Part shown: positions 1 through 11,102 of the stretch, in pieces
Layout of the letters: every line of letters starts with the position of its first letter
Position numbering within the stretch: position 1 is the first letter of the stretch
Assembly (NCBI GenBank): GCA_023078685.1
Contig: JALGAS010000007.1
Location: forward strand, 3,348,001 to 3,412,000
DNA length: 64,000 nt
Direction of reading: 5' to 3'
From: Neopestalotiopsis rosae
Taxonomy: Eukaryota > Ascomycota > Sordariomycetes > Amphisphaeriales > Sporocadaceae
Translations under genes and position numbers: made by a program
The notes under the pieces: model-generated
The model's database searches: none
What the model was told of the DNA's origin: nothing
The model's input: the letters and a program-made list of their open reading frames with translations, nothing else

Positions 1-413
1 TGACATGCCCTCGGTGAAGCCCTGTCGCGCCACGAATCGGAAAGTCGCCGCCATGTGCGTCAGAATGTGCTTTCGCTCTTCAGCATAGCTAGAGAAAGTG
101 GGGATACCTGCAATTCATATCAGTCTCATTGTCCAGCCTTGCCATGCCGTTCGCATCCATAGGGGGAAAGAGCAAGAAAGGTTCGGATCTTGCCGAACGG
201 AGGCTACTCAAGGTATGCGGGGATGATTGTATCCAGGCCGTCCTAATGACAGGATGACTTACCAGGTAAAGCAGTACCATGGGAGATTGCTTCCAAAGGC
301 GTCTTGTCCAAACCGTCTCGGAGAGCAACGCCGGCATCTGATTGCTGGACTTGGTCCTTGGCCTTGCTCGGAAGAGCGCTGGGCGGGACCTCCGAGATCG
401 CGGATGGAGCCAT
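1..413 (-). CDS. Class II aldolase/adducin-domain protein, 5' part only (runs off window)
   Basis: Start ATG is at 413. Exon 1 is 413-263; an intron with a GTAAGT donor spans 262-108; exon 2 continues from 107 off the left edge. The joined product has a short N-terminal leader, then [13 protein letters not shown], then a stretch around [26 protein letters not shown] (shown only in part by position: exon 2). This fits the start of the class II aldolase/adducin fold as found in fungal proteins of that family, where MA..FR.FAR.GF.EG is followed by GHIS in the part outside the window. The family uses a divalent metal and acts on sugar phosphates or related hydroxy-carbonyl substrates, but fungal members are largely unassigned. 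The splice phase (1+2) restores a Gly codon cleanly, which supports the intron. Substrate unknown. Confidence 0.75.
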
Positions 414-1128
414 GCTGATAGTTGGTAGAGGAAAATGTACAGAAAAGCAGTCCACTATAGTCTTGATGGCGTGAGCCTTGTTTGCTTCAAAATATCAGAC
501 CTTAAGACACTGAAAATATTGAATTTGTCAAAATTGGTGAATGGCAAACCAAATGTTGTAAGATTTGTCCAACGGAGGGCGTGGCAGAGATAGGCATTCT
601 CCGGAGCCGCCACTCCAGACGGCGCGGTGTGCCGATCCCGTACGAAGTAGTTTGCGGACTAGCCTTACCCCGACTTTCTTGGCCCTTTTGTTCTGGAAGA
701 AGCAGGTCAACGCGAGATCTTGCATGGAGCATCACAGGGAGGTTGAATCTCAAATATTGGCGAAGAAGCGCAACATTGTTTTTGTCGTTGGGGTTAATAA
801 TCTCGTGTTATTCTCTTTGACGCTTGCTATCAAACTGCATCGACCAACTCTTCTGTCAACATGCTCGCTCCAACCAAGTGCCATGATCCACCAACATCTT
901 GCTCATACTACTGCATCCTGTACAACAAATTGTGGATGAAAATGAAAAGTTTGTATCCAGGATGCGATGAATTGTTGTATCCTAAGAATCTTGAGGTGCA
1001 AATTAATCAGTGGTATTCATGAGCGGTACGGCTTTGGTAGACGGAATGACGTGGAGCATGCGTCGGACCCTGTCACCGACAGCAGTGGCCCTGCACCTGA
1101 TGTGACAAGATTGTAGGCCTGGGTTGAT
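414..1128. other. Intergenic, no gene seen
   Basis: This stretch is upstream of the aldolase-like gene and downstream of the first Zn2Cys6 regulator. Open frames here overlap in several phases, lack recognisable domains and have no convincing splice structure. It presumably holds the aldolase promoter. Confidence 0.5.
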
Positions 1129-3011
1129 TCAGTAAGCAGTCATTTGATGATTCTTCGGCATTCTCACCTGCTGCTTAATGGGTTCGTCATCTTCCATTGC
1201 TTTCGCCTCAGCCACCAGCTGCTCGGCCAGTGATCTTGCAACGACATTGTCTCTTCCAGCTATTGCCATCATATTGAGTAAGAATACCAAATTATCCTCG
1301 CAGTGCGAATGCTCGTCCGGGCCAAGATTGCCCATCATGACGAGAACAGCCGAGGAGACTGAAAATAATGCTATGGGGTTCCGCATTACGAGGTTGGCAT
1401 TAGAGGTGGCCTTCATGATATGTACAATTTCTTCGGCGGCTAACAGTAGACGGTCTTGACTCCGGTTCGCCAAGTCTCCTGCTAAGTCTAAGGCATGAAG
1501 TCTTTGTAAAGCTGATTGATGGAGGCGTATGATCGCAGCGTGGATTATTAAGTGTAGAGTAGCTTCGTGGGGGTTCCTATAGTTGAGCTGGAAAGTAGTA
1601 CCCATGATCATTGTACGCAGAAGGGATAGATGATTGTCCAGTCGTCTATGCTGTTTCCAGTAGACTCCATTCTTTGTGTCGCTTATTTCGGTCTCAGGGA
1701 AGTTGCCTGAGGCATGACGGGCGCTTTCGTAAAACAGGTGAGCAGACACTATGTTGCGAGTGCACTTTGAGGTTGGTTGAACGAAATTTTCAAGTAACGC
1801 ATGCAACGTGCGGCATGCCTCCGCTTCTCCTGCGGCAAAAGCCTGCTCGGAACCGGGCAGAGGAGTGCATTCTAGAAGCTACTTAGCAATGGGAGATCTT
1901 GGGAATAACCCATAAAGGTTACACATCAGAATAGGAAAGAGGATCTCTTACATCATGGGTATCAATCAAAGAAGGCCAACCGGTCGTGGCACTCAGGAGA
2001 CGATCGGTGTTGAAAAGCGCCCACCAAGTGCGTCTTTGTTCTTCGATCTCTCGCCAGTCTGGTGCCGTCGGCTCTTGGAAATAATGGCTATTCTCCGGGA
2101 GCTTATGCAATTGACACATTTGTGCCGTTCTAATGCTGTGACTAAAGCTGATTGATGCGCGTGAAAAGGACCCTTGCTGTCCTTCGTAAAAGGCAATCAG
2201 AAGCCAAGCCTGAGCTTGTAAGACTGTCGGTTCACCTGGGTTGGAGTTCTTCAGATTTGGTTAGTCAAAGTACTTTAAATGATTGCCTTGGTATAGACTG
2301 ACATTCCCTTCGCCTGTATCTGCAAGAAGTTTCGCCTGACGGTACAAAGCCGGGCTTGCGTGCTTATGATGCTCGGAGTGAGTAGCTGCTAGTGCCATGA
2401 TAATGTACTGCAGGCACGTTATAGGTTTCAAAGCACTGCATAGCGGTGACGACTCCACGTATCTAGCGCGGTGTAGCATGGGGCACACATCATGCAAATT
2501 GTCGAAATATATGTTAGTACTGCACACCTAGATAGTAAGCAACAATGATTGTACTTCGCCCTGGTTGGGATCTTACAGCTGCTCTGCATCATCTTTGCTC
2601 AGACCATAGTCGAGGAATTCCCCTGTCTGCAGCGGCTCGGTGGCTGGGTAATGGTCTTCCGATATCATATTCCTATCTTGGAGACTGCTGTTGCTGTGTA
2701 TGTCTGTCGTGTTGTTGCCGCCATCACAGTTTGCTACCGTAATTTTTGTCAGTTCGGCTCGATAATTGATCATATTGCCAACCCTCACGTATTTGCGCTC
2801 CGCGTCCTGCACCATATCTGAGCCTACTACCCACGCGCCTCTGCGTTGGATATGAACACTCTGACCGCGACTTGTGACAGCGTCCGCACGTAGGTCTTTG
2901 ACGATCACATCTTACTTTACTACTACGGCAGCCAAGACAAGATAAAGTGTTTGCAGATAAAATAGAAGCAGGAGGAGGCTCGTTTGATGGCATTGTTTCA
3001 TTATTGTCCAA
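1129..3011 (-). CDS. Zn(II)2Cys6 fungal-specific transcription factor
   Basis: I read five exons: 3011-2790 or 2789, 2733-2577, 2519-2299, 2235-1952 and 1878-1129, giving about 544 residues. The N-terminus carries CLGCRSSKVRCDRQRPTCGRC followed by a sixth Cys six residues on, which is the C-x2-C-x6-C-x6-C-x2-C-x6-C binuclear zinc cluster (residues about 25-52). Exons 3-5 encode the fungal-specific regulatory domain: YFDNLHDVCPMLHRARY, then VLQAQAWLLIAFYEGQQG, then EEQRRTWWALFNTDRLLS with GWPSLID. Intron 1 has a GTGAGG donor and a CTGAC branch point. The donor of intron 3 (GTCTAT) is weak, so that junction is the least sure. It is nuclear and DNA-binding by family. Its target is unknown; the downstream neighbour in the same direction is the aldolase-like gene at the window edge. 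Confidence 0.8.
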
Positions 3012-3317
3012 GTGGATGGTGAAGGTTGTCTGGATTAAAGCGAGTCGAGTTGCGTTGCTCTATGGGTACCTAGCACCGCTAAACAGCCTAACCTACCTAA
3101 GTTTTCTAGCCAAGAACTCTCAGCTGGCGTCGAAGTGCCAACTGGTGGGCAAGTTCCCATTGCCTTGTTACAGCACAGGTGTATTCGCACAATGAATGCA
3201 TTTGGAGAAATGGGAAGGAAAAGATATTATTCTATTTATATTTGAGACTTGACAAGACTTTGATACATTACATTAGTTTCTTCCAGTTTCAGCGCCTCCT
3301 CCACAGCATAGCACCGA
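3012..3317. other. Intergenic, promoter of the Zn2Cys6 gene
   Basis: Short gap between the 3' end of the NmrA-like gene and the start of the regulator, both on the minus strand. No coding signal was seen. Confidence 0.4.
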
Positions 3318-4286
3318 TTATGATCGCTTGACGTACGATGATTCTTCCAACCAAGGACCAAGCGCCTTGAGGTCGGGATGCATCTCACGGAGCTCTTTGA
3401 TGTTGGCCCCGTAACCTTCCTTCTCAAAGAATTCAAACATTGTGCCCATCTCCTTCGATAACCTCAGTGTCAGCTTGCCAAGAATACCCCAGGTCAATGG
3501 CGCGTCTGACCCAGTCTTCTCCTTGAAGATGGCCGACATTTGTTCGAATGTCAACTCATCTCCAGCTAGCGAGATGGCTTTGCCCGCAAACTTCTCGGGC
3601 TCCATGAACGATTTGGCTGCAAAAGCCCCAATGTCTGATGTGGCGATCAGTTGAAGTGGACGGGATTTGACAATGAGTTTCCAACAAGTTGCAAACACTT
3701 TGCCCACCATGCCGCCATCAAAGTTCTCCATAAATGCCACCGGTCGAAGAATTGTCCAGTTCATTGTCGTTCCCGCGGATGTGTTGATGAGGTGATGTTC
3801 AATGTTGTGTTTGCTAATGAAATGGGGGATGTCTGTTTGGTTCTCGATGGACTTGGCGCCACTGCGATCTACAGATGAGTAGACAAAATGCCGGACGTCG
3901 TTCTTCAGAGCAGAATCAACCAAGTCTTTGCCCTGTTTCTCTTCGATGATGGGTCCATCCTTGTTCATTCCCGGTGTCTGATCTAACTTTAGGATACGCT
4001 ACTAGACTTGACAGGAGAGATGCGCACGAACCTGAACACTGAAAACGCCCCAGATGGGTGACGACGTAGCTTTTCGTGCGTTTTTGAAGACATCGTCAGT
4101 GTCGTCCAAATTTCCTTGGATGAGCTTAATGTTGGGTGATTTAGCAACCAGCCTTTGTGCCGAAGGCGAAGAAACATCACGGGTAAGGGCGAGGATCTTG
4201 AAGTCGGCTTTGGCAGCAAGCAAGGCATTCACCAATGAGCCGCCTTGTTTGCCAGTGGCACCGGTAATTAGTATAGTCCGAGACAT
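3318..4286 (-). CDS. NmrA-like NAD(P)-binding protein
   Basis: Two exons, 4286-4028 and 3982-3318, are separated by a 45-nt intron and encode about 307 residues. The start MSRTILITGATGKQGGSLVNAL contains the TGxxGxQGG dinucleotide-binding loop of NmrA-type atypical short-chain reductases. RHFVYSSVDRSG, followed by NWTILRPVAFMENF, matches the family pattern (VYSS.....ILRP..FMEN). The canonical YxxxK catalytic pair of SDRs is not evident, as usual for NmrA-like proteins, which often sense redox or bind NAD(P) rather than catalyse. The intron is short but its phase gives V-H-Q-T-P-G across the join. I chose ATG 4286 over an in-frame ATG at 4325 because the glycine-rich strand starts immediately after it. 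The precise role cannot be told from sequence. Confidence 0.85.
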
Positions 4287-5289
4287 GGTGATGTAGATGA
4301 AGAAAGACTGAGGATATGGTTTCAAAGCGTGATGAGGCTACATTTTGAATCCAAGAATCGGTATCATTGTCTGCATTTATATATTTGATTGATATTAGTT
4401 CATGACTTGAGCTCTACCAGTTCAACTACAAAGTACATCTCAATGCGCGACGAGGCCGAGGCCGAAAAGATTGTCTAAGCTTGCTTACCTTGGAACAGAA
4501 GCGTCGGGAATGATTCAGTCTAGTGGAGCGAATCCCAGCACCGCACAGCGCTGAACGCTCAGCTAATTGCACACTCTAGCTCGGCCAAGTAACGTAATCC
4601 AAGCCCGAGCTGGATTACCAATCTATGCCGACAGTATTGTGGACCAGGAGTATACGCAGCAAGCAGCAATTTTTCCTAATATGATCTTCGTCAGTATGAT
4701 AACGCCTTACATTTTTTTTTTTTTTTGGAGATCCTTGAGATCATTCTTCCCTTCATTTGCAAGGCGGCTTTTTGTTTCTTTCTCCCTCGCGCTACAATTA
4801 TCGGAAGCTGTCCTCTGACAGCGACTACACTTGGAGAAGCCAAACTTGTCCGAAAATCGAGGACAGTTTTCTCTGCAATTGACATTATGCTCCATATACT
4901 TGTCATACACATATCGAAGTGAAAGTTGTGACTACGTACTTTTCCTCCTCGGCAGTGCAGCAAAGTGCATTTTGAGACTCGATGGGCAAACAAGTGTTTT
5001 CGGCTGAGAATCATGCCTAGCATGAGTCTCTAGCACCGACTCCAGGCCGGACCCCACATGTCCGCGGACATCGTGTCCGCCGACTGATGTCCATGGACCG
5101 GCGTTGCTCTCATTCGACGCTCCTTGCATTCGATTTAAGAGAATGCAATTATGATATAAATCTCAGAAAATTATCATCGTTTCTAGTGATCATCATGGAA
5201 TTACAATTTCATGCATTCGAGGTGCTTACCAGTGCACATCTATCACGACTTTCTATCTTTCCATTATTTTCTCAATTCGATCGTACAAA
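4287..5289. other. Divergent promoter region with a poly-T run
   Basis: About 1 kb between the minus-strand NmrA-like gene and the plus-strand HXXEE gene. It contains a T homopolymer of about 16 nt near 4711-4726 and AT-rich sequence just before 5290. No gene was recognised. Confidence 0.4.
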
Positions 5290-5967
5290 ATGAACTGGTT
5301 CTGGGCGAACTGGTATCACTTCAATGCAGGCGTGGCTGCACTAGCATTCAGCATTCTTGCGGCCTACTGGAATCACTTTGATCTGGTACAGCGATGCATC
5401 ATTGCCAACTTTGCCATCATGAACCTTCATCAATGGGAGGAATTTGGCTTCCCGGGTGGCTTCACCGGACTATGCAACATTGCCCGTTTCGGAAGCGACC
5501 GTCCTGCCCACTACCCACTGAACCAACTCATCGCCGCGTTTGGTAACAATTGGTTCAGCTACTTCATTTATTTGCCACCATTAATCCTGCCCAACTTTAC
5601 TTTTTTGACTCTTTGCCCTATGGCCTTTGGTCTCTTGGAAGTGTTGGCACACGGCGTTCTGATGAACGCTCTGGTCCGTCGCCCGTACAATCCTGGTCTC
5701 GCTACTTCCATCTTCGGCTTTCTGCCAGTCGGCATCATCTACCTAAAGCATGCCTACGCGAACAACCTCATTACCGGTCTAGATTGGGTATTGGCAATAA
5801 TATTTGCCGCGGCCAACTACTACGTTATTTTCTATAAAATTGGCATTGGCTACATGGGTAGCAAGACAACCCCATACGCATTTACCAAGGAAGAAATGGA
5901 CCGTGACGATCCTTCACTCTGGTCACCTTCCATCTGGCTGGCTTTCTACCGAGACAATTGGTATTAA
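5290..5967 (+). CDS. HXXEE-domain integral membrane protein, first repeat (ends at in-frame TAA)
   Basis: The reading frame is 225 residues from ATG 5290 to TAA 5965-5967, with no intron. It is very hydrophobic with about five to six membrane spans. HQWEEF at residues 47-52 is the signature of the HXXEE domain, and a second conserved HG sits in EVLAHGVLMNAL, followed by PYNPGLAT. The family is a multi-pass membrane domain of unknown biochemical function with a suspected metal- or acid-rich active centre (H..EE, H). The same frame continues past the stop into a second homologous copy (next entry), so this is either half of a broken double-domain gene or a single-domain gene followed by a decayed duplicate. 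The residues before the stop (NWY) align with NWY at the start of this copy, placing the stop at the position of His10. Confidence 0.8.
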   Translation: MNWFWANWYHFNAGVAALAFSILAAYWNHFDLVQRCIIANFAIMNLHQWEEFGFPGGFTGLCNIARFGSDRPAHYPLNQLIAAFGNNWFSYFIYLPPLILPNFTFLTLCPMAFGLLEVLAHGVLMNALVRRPYNPGLATSIFGFLPVGIIYLKHAYANNLITGLDWVLAIIFAAANYYVIFYKIGIGYMGSKTTPYAFTKEEMDRDDPSLWSPSIWLAFYRDNWY

Positions 5968-6600
5968 TTCACTGCTGCCGGATTTGTGGTCAGCACTTTT
6001 GTCATGGGATTCTTCGGTTACCTTTTCACTCGTCTTCAAACTATACTTATCTACAACCTCATGGCACTCTTCGTACATCAGGTTGAAGAGTACATTCTCC
6101 CCGGTGGCGGACCCCTTGTCATCAATGTCGCCTTTTACGGAGAAACAAGAAATTATGATCGGTTTCCGGGCAACAAGCTGAGCATGGCCTGGGTCAATAC
6201 ACTTGCCTACCCCTTTTACATCAGTGCTGTTGTCTTCTCGGACCAGGTCTGGCTCGGATTGGCACAGTGCTTCTTTGGCTTTTTTCAGGTTATTGGACAT
6301 GGTCTGGTCATGAACATCAAGGCAAACACTGCCTACAATCCGGGGGTCGCAAGCGCTCTATTACTGCACTTGCCTATTGGCATCTACTACATTGCGTATG
6401 TTCAGGACCACCAGCTGATCCACGCGATGGATTGGATCTTTGGACTCGGGGCTTTCTTCCTCGCAACTGCATTGACCATCACCGTACCAATTCTCAGTTG
6501 TTGCGATCGCCAGTCGCCGTATCCCTTAACTGCAAAGGAGATGGCTGGCTACAATTTGCTGGACAAATACCGTGCAAAGGGTCTTTTGAAAGTCGATTGA
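5968..6600 (+). pseudogene. Second HXXEE repeat, in frame with the first but beyond a stop codon
   Basis: This frame is open for about 210 residues directly after the TAA at 5965-5967 and in the same phase as the preceding gene. It holds VHQVEEYILPGG (HXXEE), then FFQVIGHGLVMNI and AYNPGVAS, matching the first copy motif for motif. The nearest in-frame ATG is 6004, which would remove the first membrane span as defined by alignment to copy 1. It could be translated only by readthrough of TAA, by removal of the stop in a short intron (a 33-nt or 72-nt GT-AG segment ending at 5993 exists but would delete conserved residues), or from the internal ATG. The otherwise intact frame argues for a recent nonsense mutation, a sequence error or a functional arrangement rather than old decay. 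Confidence 0.65.
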
Positions 6601-7031
6601 GTTGTCTCAGTTTAGCTGAAACGCTTGGAGATACAGTTTATGAACAATACTCTTCATGGCCTAACGATTTCAAGGGGTTACACGGAAAAGTCTACGTCGT
6701 CTCGAACAAGTTCATGCTGGATCGTACGGGCAGCCAATTCAGAAAATCCATAGATTACTTATACGGATAGCATAATGGATCGCGCACCAGCATACTTAAT
6801 AAATTAGCTGTGTACAAGGGGTAAAAATGGAACAATAGACTTGCAAAAGCGTTTCACGAATATTGTTCATATTACTTCGTACTTTTACATTCTTAGGGGT
6901 TGCCTTGAACTGGCAAATATTTCAATTTTGAATTCAGCAATATCTAGCGAAATCGGACTTCCCTTGTCTATGCCATTCTCACAACTCTCTTTGCAAAAGT
7001 CTAGATACGATAGCCTGCGAGAGATGCGTTA
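6601..7031. other. Convergent 3' regions, no gene seen
   Basis: About 430 nt between the stop of the HXXEE pair (plus strand) and the stop of the membrane protein on the minus strand. AT-rich, with no supported coding sequence. Confidence 0.4.
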
Positions 7032-7991
7032 TCAGACTTTCTCAATGCTGTTGGTGTCTTGTTGACGAAGTCGTGTATAATCTCCTGGGCCTTTGCATCC
7101 ATCTGGTACGTAGAAGAGATTATCGACACGAAACATTAGGAATGTCGTAAGAATGATGACTTCCAGCATGAAGTCAAAACAGTAGAACGCAGCTTTGGAG
7201 TCAAACCAAGCTGGATCGAGCGCAGAGCGTGTTGGCTCCCAAGCTGTACCAGTCTTGAAGCCAGCAATGATGATAGCGAGAGGACATGAAATGACAAGGA
7301 CCACCATCTTTCTGCCTTGGGCCCCGGTACCGAAACCTTCCTCCTCAGGTGAAGTTGGAAGCAGGTACGCAGCGGCGAGCATACATGATGGAAAGACCGA
7401 GATCACCAACGCGTAGGTCGAACTCGCAAGGGTAACGTCACGTATAGCCCGCAATGTGTGTATGTTTGTCGTGTTTATGGATATGACCAGAGCAGTGATA
7501 CCCATGATTAATGTGCCGACAATGAGACCGCAGAGTATCTTGAAGACGAAACGGAATGGTCCATTCCATCCTAGTTTTGGCTGTTTGGACCGTAGAATTC
7601 GCTGAGCAAATATCATATTGACAATATAAATGATGAGAATGCCGGCATTATTGAAGACTTGAGCTGCGATAGCAATCTTGGAGTTTGTCGGATTCGATGC
7701 CCATGCAATGCGCATAGAACAAGTGACTAAGCGTATGACGCAAAAGACAAAGAGCATCCATGTGATGAGAAACTTGTGAGACCGGCGACGATTCTGTATG
7801 AAGATGCGAAGATGTAGGATGGCACCCGAAAGGTAAAAAACAAGAAATACAGCACAAATCGGGGTGTCGACGGAAGTTGTAGGCAGACCTCCGACTATAG
7901 CTGTCTATCAGAAGCCAGCCCTTAGCATTTAGTTTTGCCTCTGGATATGATGGGACTATGCACTTACCGATGTCGAACCAAATGAAGCCAT
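7032..7991 (-). CDS. Multi-pass membrane protein, DUF3112-like
   Basis: Exon 1 (7991-7968) encodes MASFGSTS; a 63-nt intron (7967-7905, GTAAGT donor) follows; exon 2 is 7904-7032. The total is about 298 residues. There are roughly seven hydrophobic spans. Phrases such as FCVIRLVTCSMRIAWASNPT, then IYIVNMIFAQRILRSKQP, resemble a fungal family of seven-span proteins annotated as DUF3112, also distantly like RTA1-type lipid-stress proteins. A soluble tail with FYVPDGCKGPGDY ends the protein. No enzymatic motif was recognised. The divergent neighbour is a Zn2Cys6 regulator with a shared promoter of about 490 nt. Confidence 0.65.
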
Positions 7992-8477
7992 TCTGGTATA
8001 ACTACGTCGTCTGAGAGGCTGCAATAACCAATAAAAAGAATGTAAAGTCTGTTATCATACATAAATATACCAGTGTTCATTCTCAAAATAAACTTTCTCT
8101 TTCAGTTATTTCAGGGGCTCATTGATGCATTATATTTCCTTTGCGCGGACGAAGAAGATGTCCGCGGACGAACCAACGCGAGTAAATACGCCGATGGCCC
8201 CGTCTGTCTACTAGTCAGTCTCCGCACTAGCTTCAGTCCAAAGGTCCAGCTATTGGCAAAACAAATTCGACATAGATGTAGTCTTCAATCTCCTTACAAT
8301 TATTTATGAATGCTTTCTATGTATGAGCACGTTCCGTTTCACGAAACTGGCGCTATTGAACTCATACAACCGCTGATTGATGATTCTTGCAATCAGCTCA
8401 TCCTAAGACCCCCGTTCCAATTATTGGTCTATGACTTGGTCCAACGATCACGCTGGGCGAATAGACACACTGTCCTC
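7992..8477. other. Divergent promoter between membrane protein and Zn2Cys6 gene
   Basis: About 490 nt. An open frame from 8310 leads in phase into the regulator, but I chose the ATG at 8478 because the zinc cluster begins shortly after it. Otherwise no gene. Confidence 0.4.
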
Positions 8478-10439
8478 ATGGCAGGCTATACTGCTACACG
8501 CAATGTACGGAAGGGCGCGCGTTCCTGTGTCGAGTGCCGGAAACGTAAGCTTCGCTGTTCACGATCTTCGGAGACTGCGGAATCATGCCGTAGATGCGAG
8601 GAGCGGTTTCTCGAGTGCGTTCCTCAGACATTGTCATCCCCCTCAACATCCAAGCCATCAAGAAAGACACGGGACCGGATCTCATGGTTGGAGGGCAAGG
8701 TCCAGCATCTCACTGAGGCTGTACGAGATTTACAACGACCGACTGTTGGCACAGACCCTGATCTGATCTTGCAATATTCTGCCTCCGACTCCGAGGCTGG
8801 AGAAACGGATACATGCTCTGATATTGCGTTGCCTATGCGGCCCTCGTATCTCAATGCTCTTTTCAATAATAGCATCTTGAATTCGTCGGACAATGATGCT
8901 ATGAGCAGATCTAGCACTGTGGCTACACAACTCTCCAGTGCCACGACGGCTACGCTCCAGTCACTTGTTCCTGCCAAGGAACAAGTCATCTTACTGGCTG
9001 ATGCATCATCAGGATGGCTCACATTGTTACATGATGTCTTTCCAATCATGACAGACATCAAGTCGGGCGTTGAAATCCTCTCGCGCTACGATGATGTCTT
9101 GCGCCCAACAGCCAACACCCTGACTGTCGCATCGTGGCTCCTGATAGTTGCTATAACAGCGCAGCATAGTGCAGGATCTCAACATCAGATAATAGTGCGC
9201 AATAGAAGACCCATGAACGGACCTGCCTATTCTCGCATGGTGGCAGAATCTGTGGAGAGGAGTGCTGTTACACGCGACCAATTAATGACTTCTGTGGATG
9301 GGATAGCAACCATGGCCCTCCTGGTTCGGTTGTAGGTACTGTCAAGCAATGCTGAACCAGCGCCAAAGCTAACAAAGGATAATGGCAGGTATTTGACACA
9401 CGGGAACTTTGTGCAAGCATTTTTGCTACTCCGTCGGGCTCTGGCCATTGCGGAACTGCTTGGCCTACCCCGGGCGAGACCTCGTTCACTTTTGTGGCAG
9501 CAAATTTGCGCCGCCGAGCGATTTCAAAATATGCTTTTGGGATTTCCCTCGGTAACACAGAATTACGATCTTGGTCAGTCAGAGCCTGTATTTGTCAATG
9601 GAAAGGTTGTGCCTCCAAATTTTGTGCTCCGACTGTCCAATCTGGCTCTCGACATGAATGGACCTGGCGAACTGAGAAACCAGTCCACTTCTTTGACAGA
9701 ACTCCAACTCGCAATTTCGGAACGAGAAGGCGATCTGCATGATTTGGCGAGCCAGATGCCAGAGGCTTGGTGGTCCGATGAGTCAACATTCTCCCTGTCA
9801 AATCGATTGATGAGGCAGTTCTACTATTATGTGACATTGAGACTTCACCTCCCTTTGGTACTGCAACAAGACCTGTCAGAACAAGGGCTGCGAAGCCGAG
9901 CTGCATGTATAGGAGCCTGTCGGACACTGCTACAAGGCTACATCGATGTGTACCCTCTAATACTGAAAGGCTACTTCATACAACGAATCATGGATCTCCA
10001 GATATTCGCAGCGGCAGTGGTATTACTGCTCACCGATCACTCCTGCATAGCCTATGACTACGACAAAGGAGCAAGAAGCGACGCGCCATCAGTCAGTATG
10101 AAGCTGATTACTGACGTTGTCCAAGCCATGGAACATCAATCGGAGAACCCCAGATCTGACATTGCCGACCAGGCGCTCAGGGCTATACAGACGCTTACGG
10201 ATCTTCTGGGAGCAAGTCGCAGTAACACTGTCCAAGGTGACACGGTTCTACACGTACCTCTTCTCGGTAAACTTCACATACGACGGAAAACTGAGTCCGA
10301 AGTTCCGCTCACTCTGGGATCTCCAATACCCGACTTTGATATGACGGACATGGATATTGATCAGGTTGCGACGAGTAATTTCAATTGGTCGATTGAGCAG
10401 GCGTATGATCTCCTATTCTATACAGCAACTCAATCATAG
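8478..10439 (+). CDS. Zn(II)2Cys6 transcription factor
   Basis: Exon 1 is 8478-9328 and exon 2 is 9389-10439, separated by a 60-nt intron (donor GTTGTA, acceptor GGCAG). They give about 633 residues. SCVECRKRKLRCSRSSETAESC and RRCEERFLEC form a Zn2Cys6 cluster with a slightly expanded middle loop. A basic linker and SWLEGKVQHLTEAVRDL, a short predicted coiled coil for dimerisation, follow. The join MALLVRYLTHGNFVQAFLLLRRALAIAELLG fits the fungal-specific regulatory domain. The upstream in-frame ATG at 8310 would add 56 residues without similarity to the family, so I prefer ATG 8478. The target is unknown; it is divergent from the DUF3112-like membrane protein, a common arrangement for a local regulator and its target, but that is inference only. 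Confidence 0.8.
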
Positions 10440-11102
10440 ACATTTGGCCAGGGAGTAATGTGGGGCACTTGTATGTAGATAGATTCACAAAACTCGAGGT
10501 GAACATCATTTCTATTACTTTGATCGCCAATCGCAGGATATCTGGGCGGCTGCAACCGGGATGATCTCGATAGAGGAATCAGGGGACTCAGCAGGGACTT
10601 GAGAATCAATACATATGACTCTAGTCAATTTGCTTGACAGTGGCACATAGTATTGATGGCATGGGAAAGGTGATTGGTTGATTAGCAGGCATTGAATGCT
10701 GTACTGTACACATGTGCATTCGACCTGGGGTACCTTCTGCAGTCAACGATAAGCACTTGAGCCACCGGGCCGTGTCTTACCTATTGATAGGTCAGCGGCT
10801 CCCCGGCGAAAGTTTATTCCACTGGCAGCGCAAACTGAGGTCGGAAAAGGCTCCACTCTTGTCACGATTAGGCCGGGAAATACCGCTAAGAATGAAACTG
10901 GCCCGTGCCGGGCGACGAGCTCAACCAGGGACAGCTTGTGTTTTTTGTGTATGATAGCATCGTGCCGAGCATCCAAGGTTAAACACCTCGCCCATTTCGA
11001 CCCCTAATCACTCAGCTGCCAACGATTCTTCTATCGTGGGCCTGCATCGCATCACATTCAACAACCCACGGCCATCTCATCTCAGCACATTCTCTTGTCA
11101 AA
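10440..11102. other. Intergenic, promoter of succinyl-CoA ligase gene
   Basis: 660 nt with no supported coding sequence. A pyrimidine-rich stretch lies just before the ATG at 11103, typical of highly expressed fungal genes. Confidence 0.4.

Noticed and set aside
5922..5993. Possible 72-nt (or 33-nt, from 5961) intron removing the TAA in the HXXEE pair
   Set aside because: Both have GT and AG ends and a length divisible by three, but removal would delete residues that align between the two repeats; the 33-nt one is too short for splicing.
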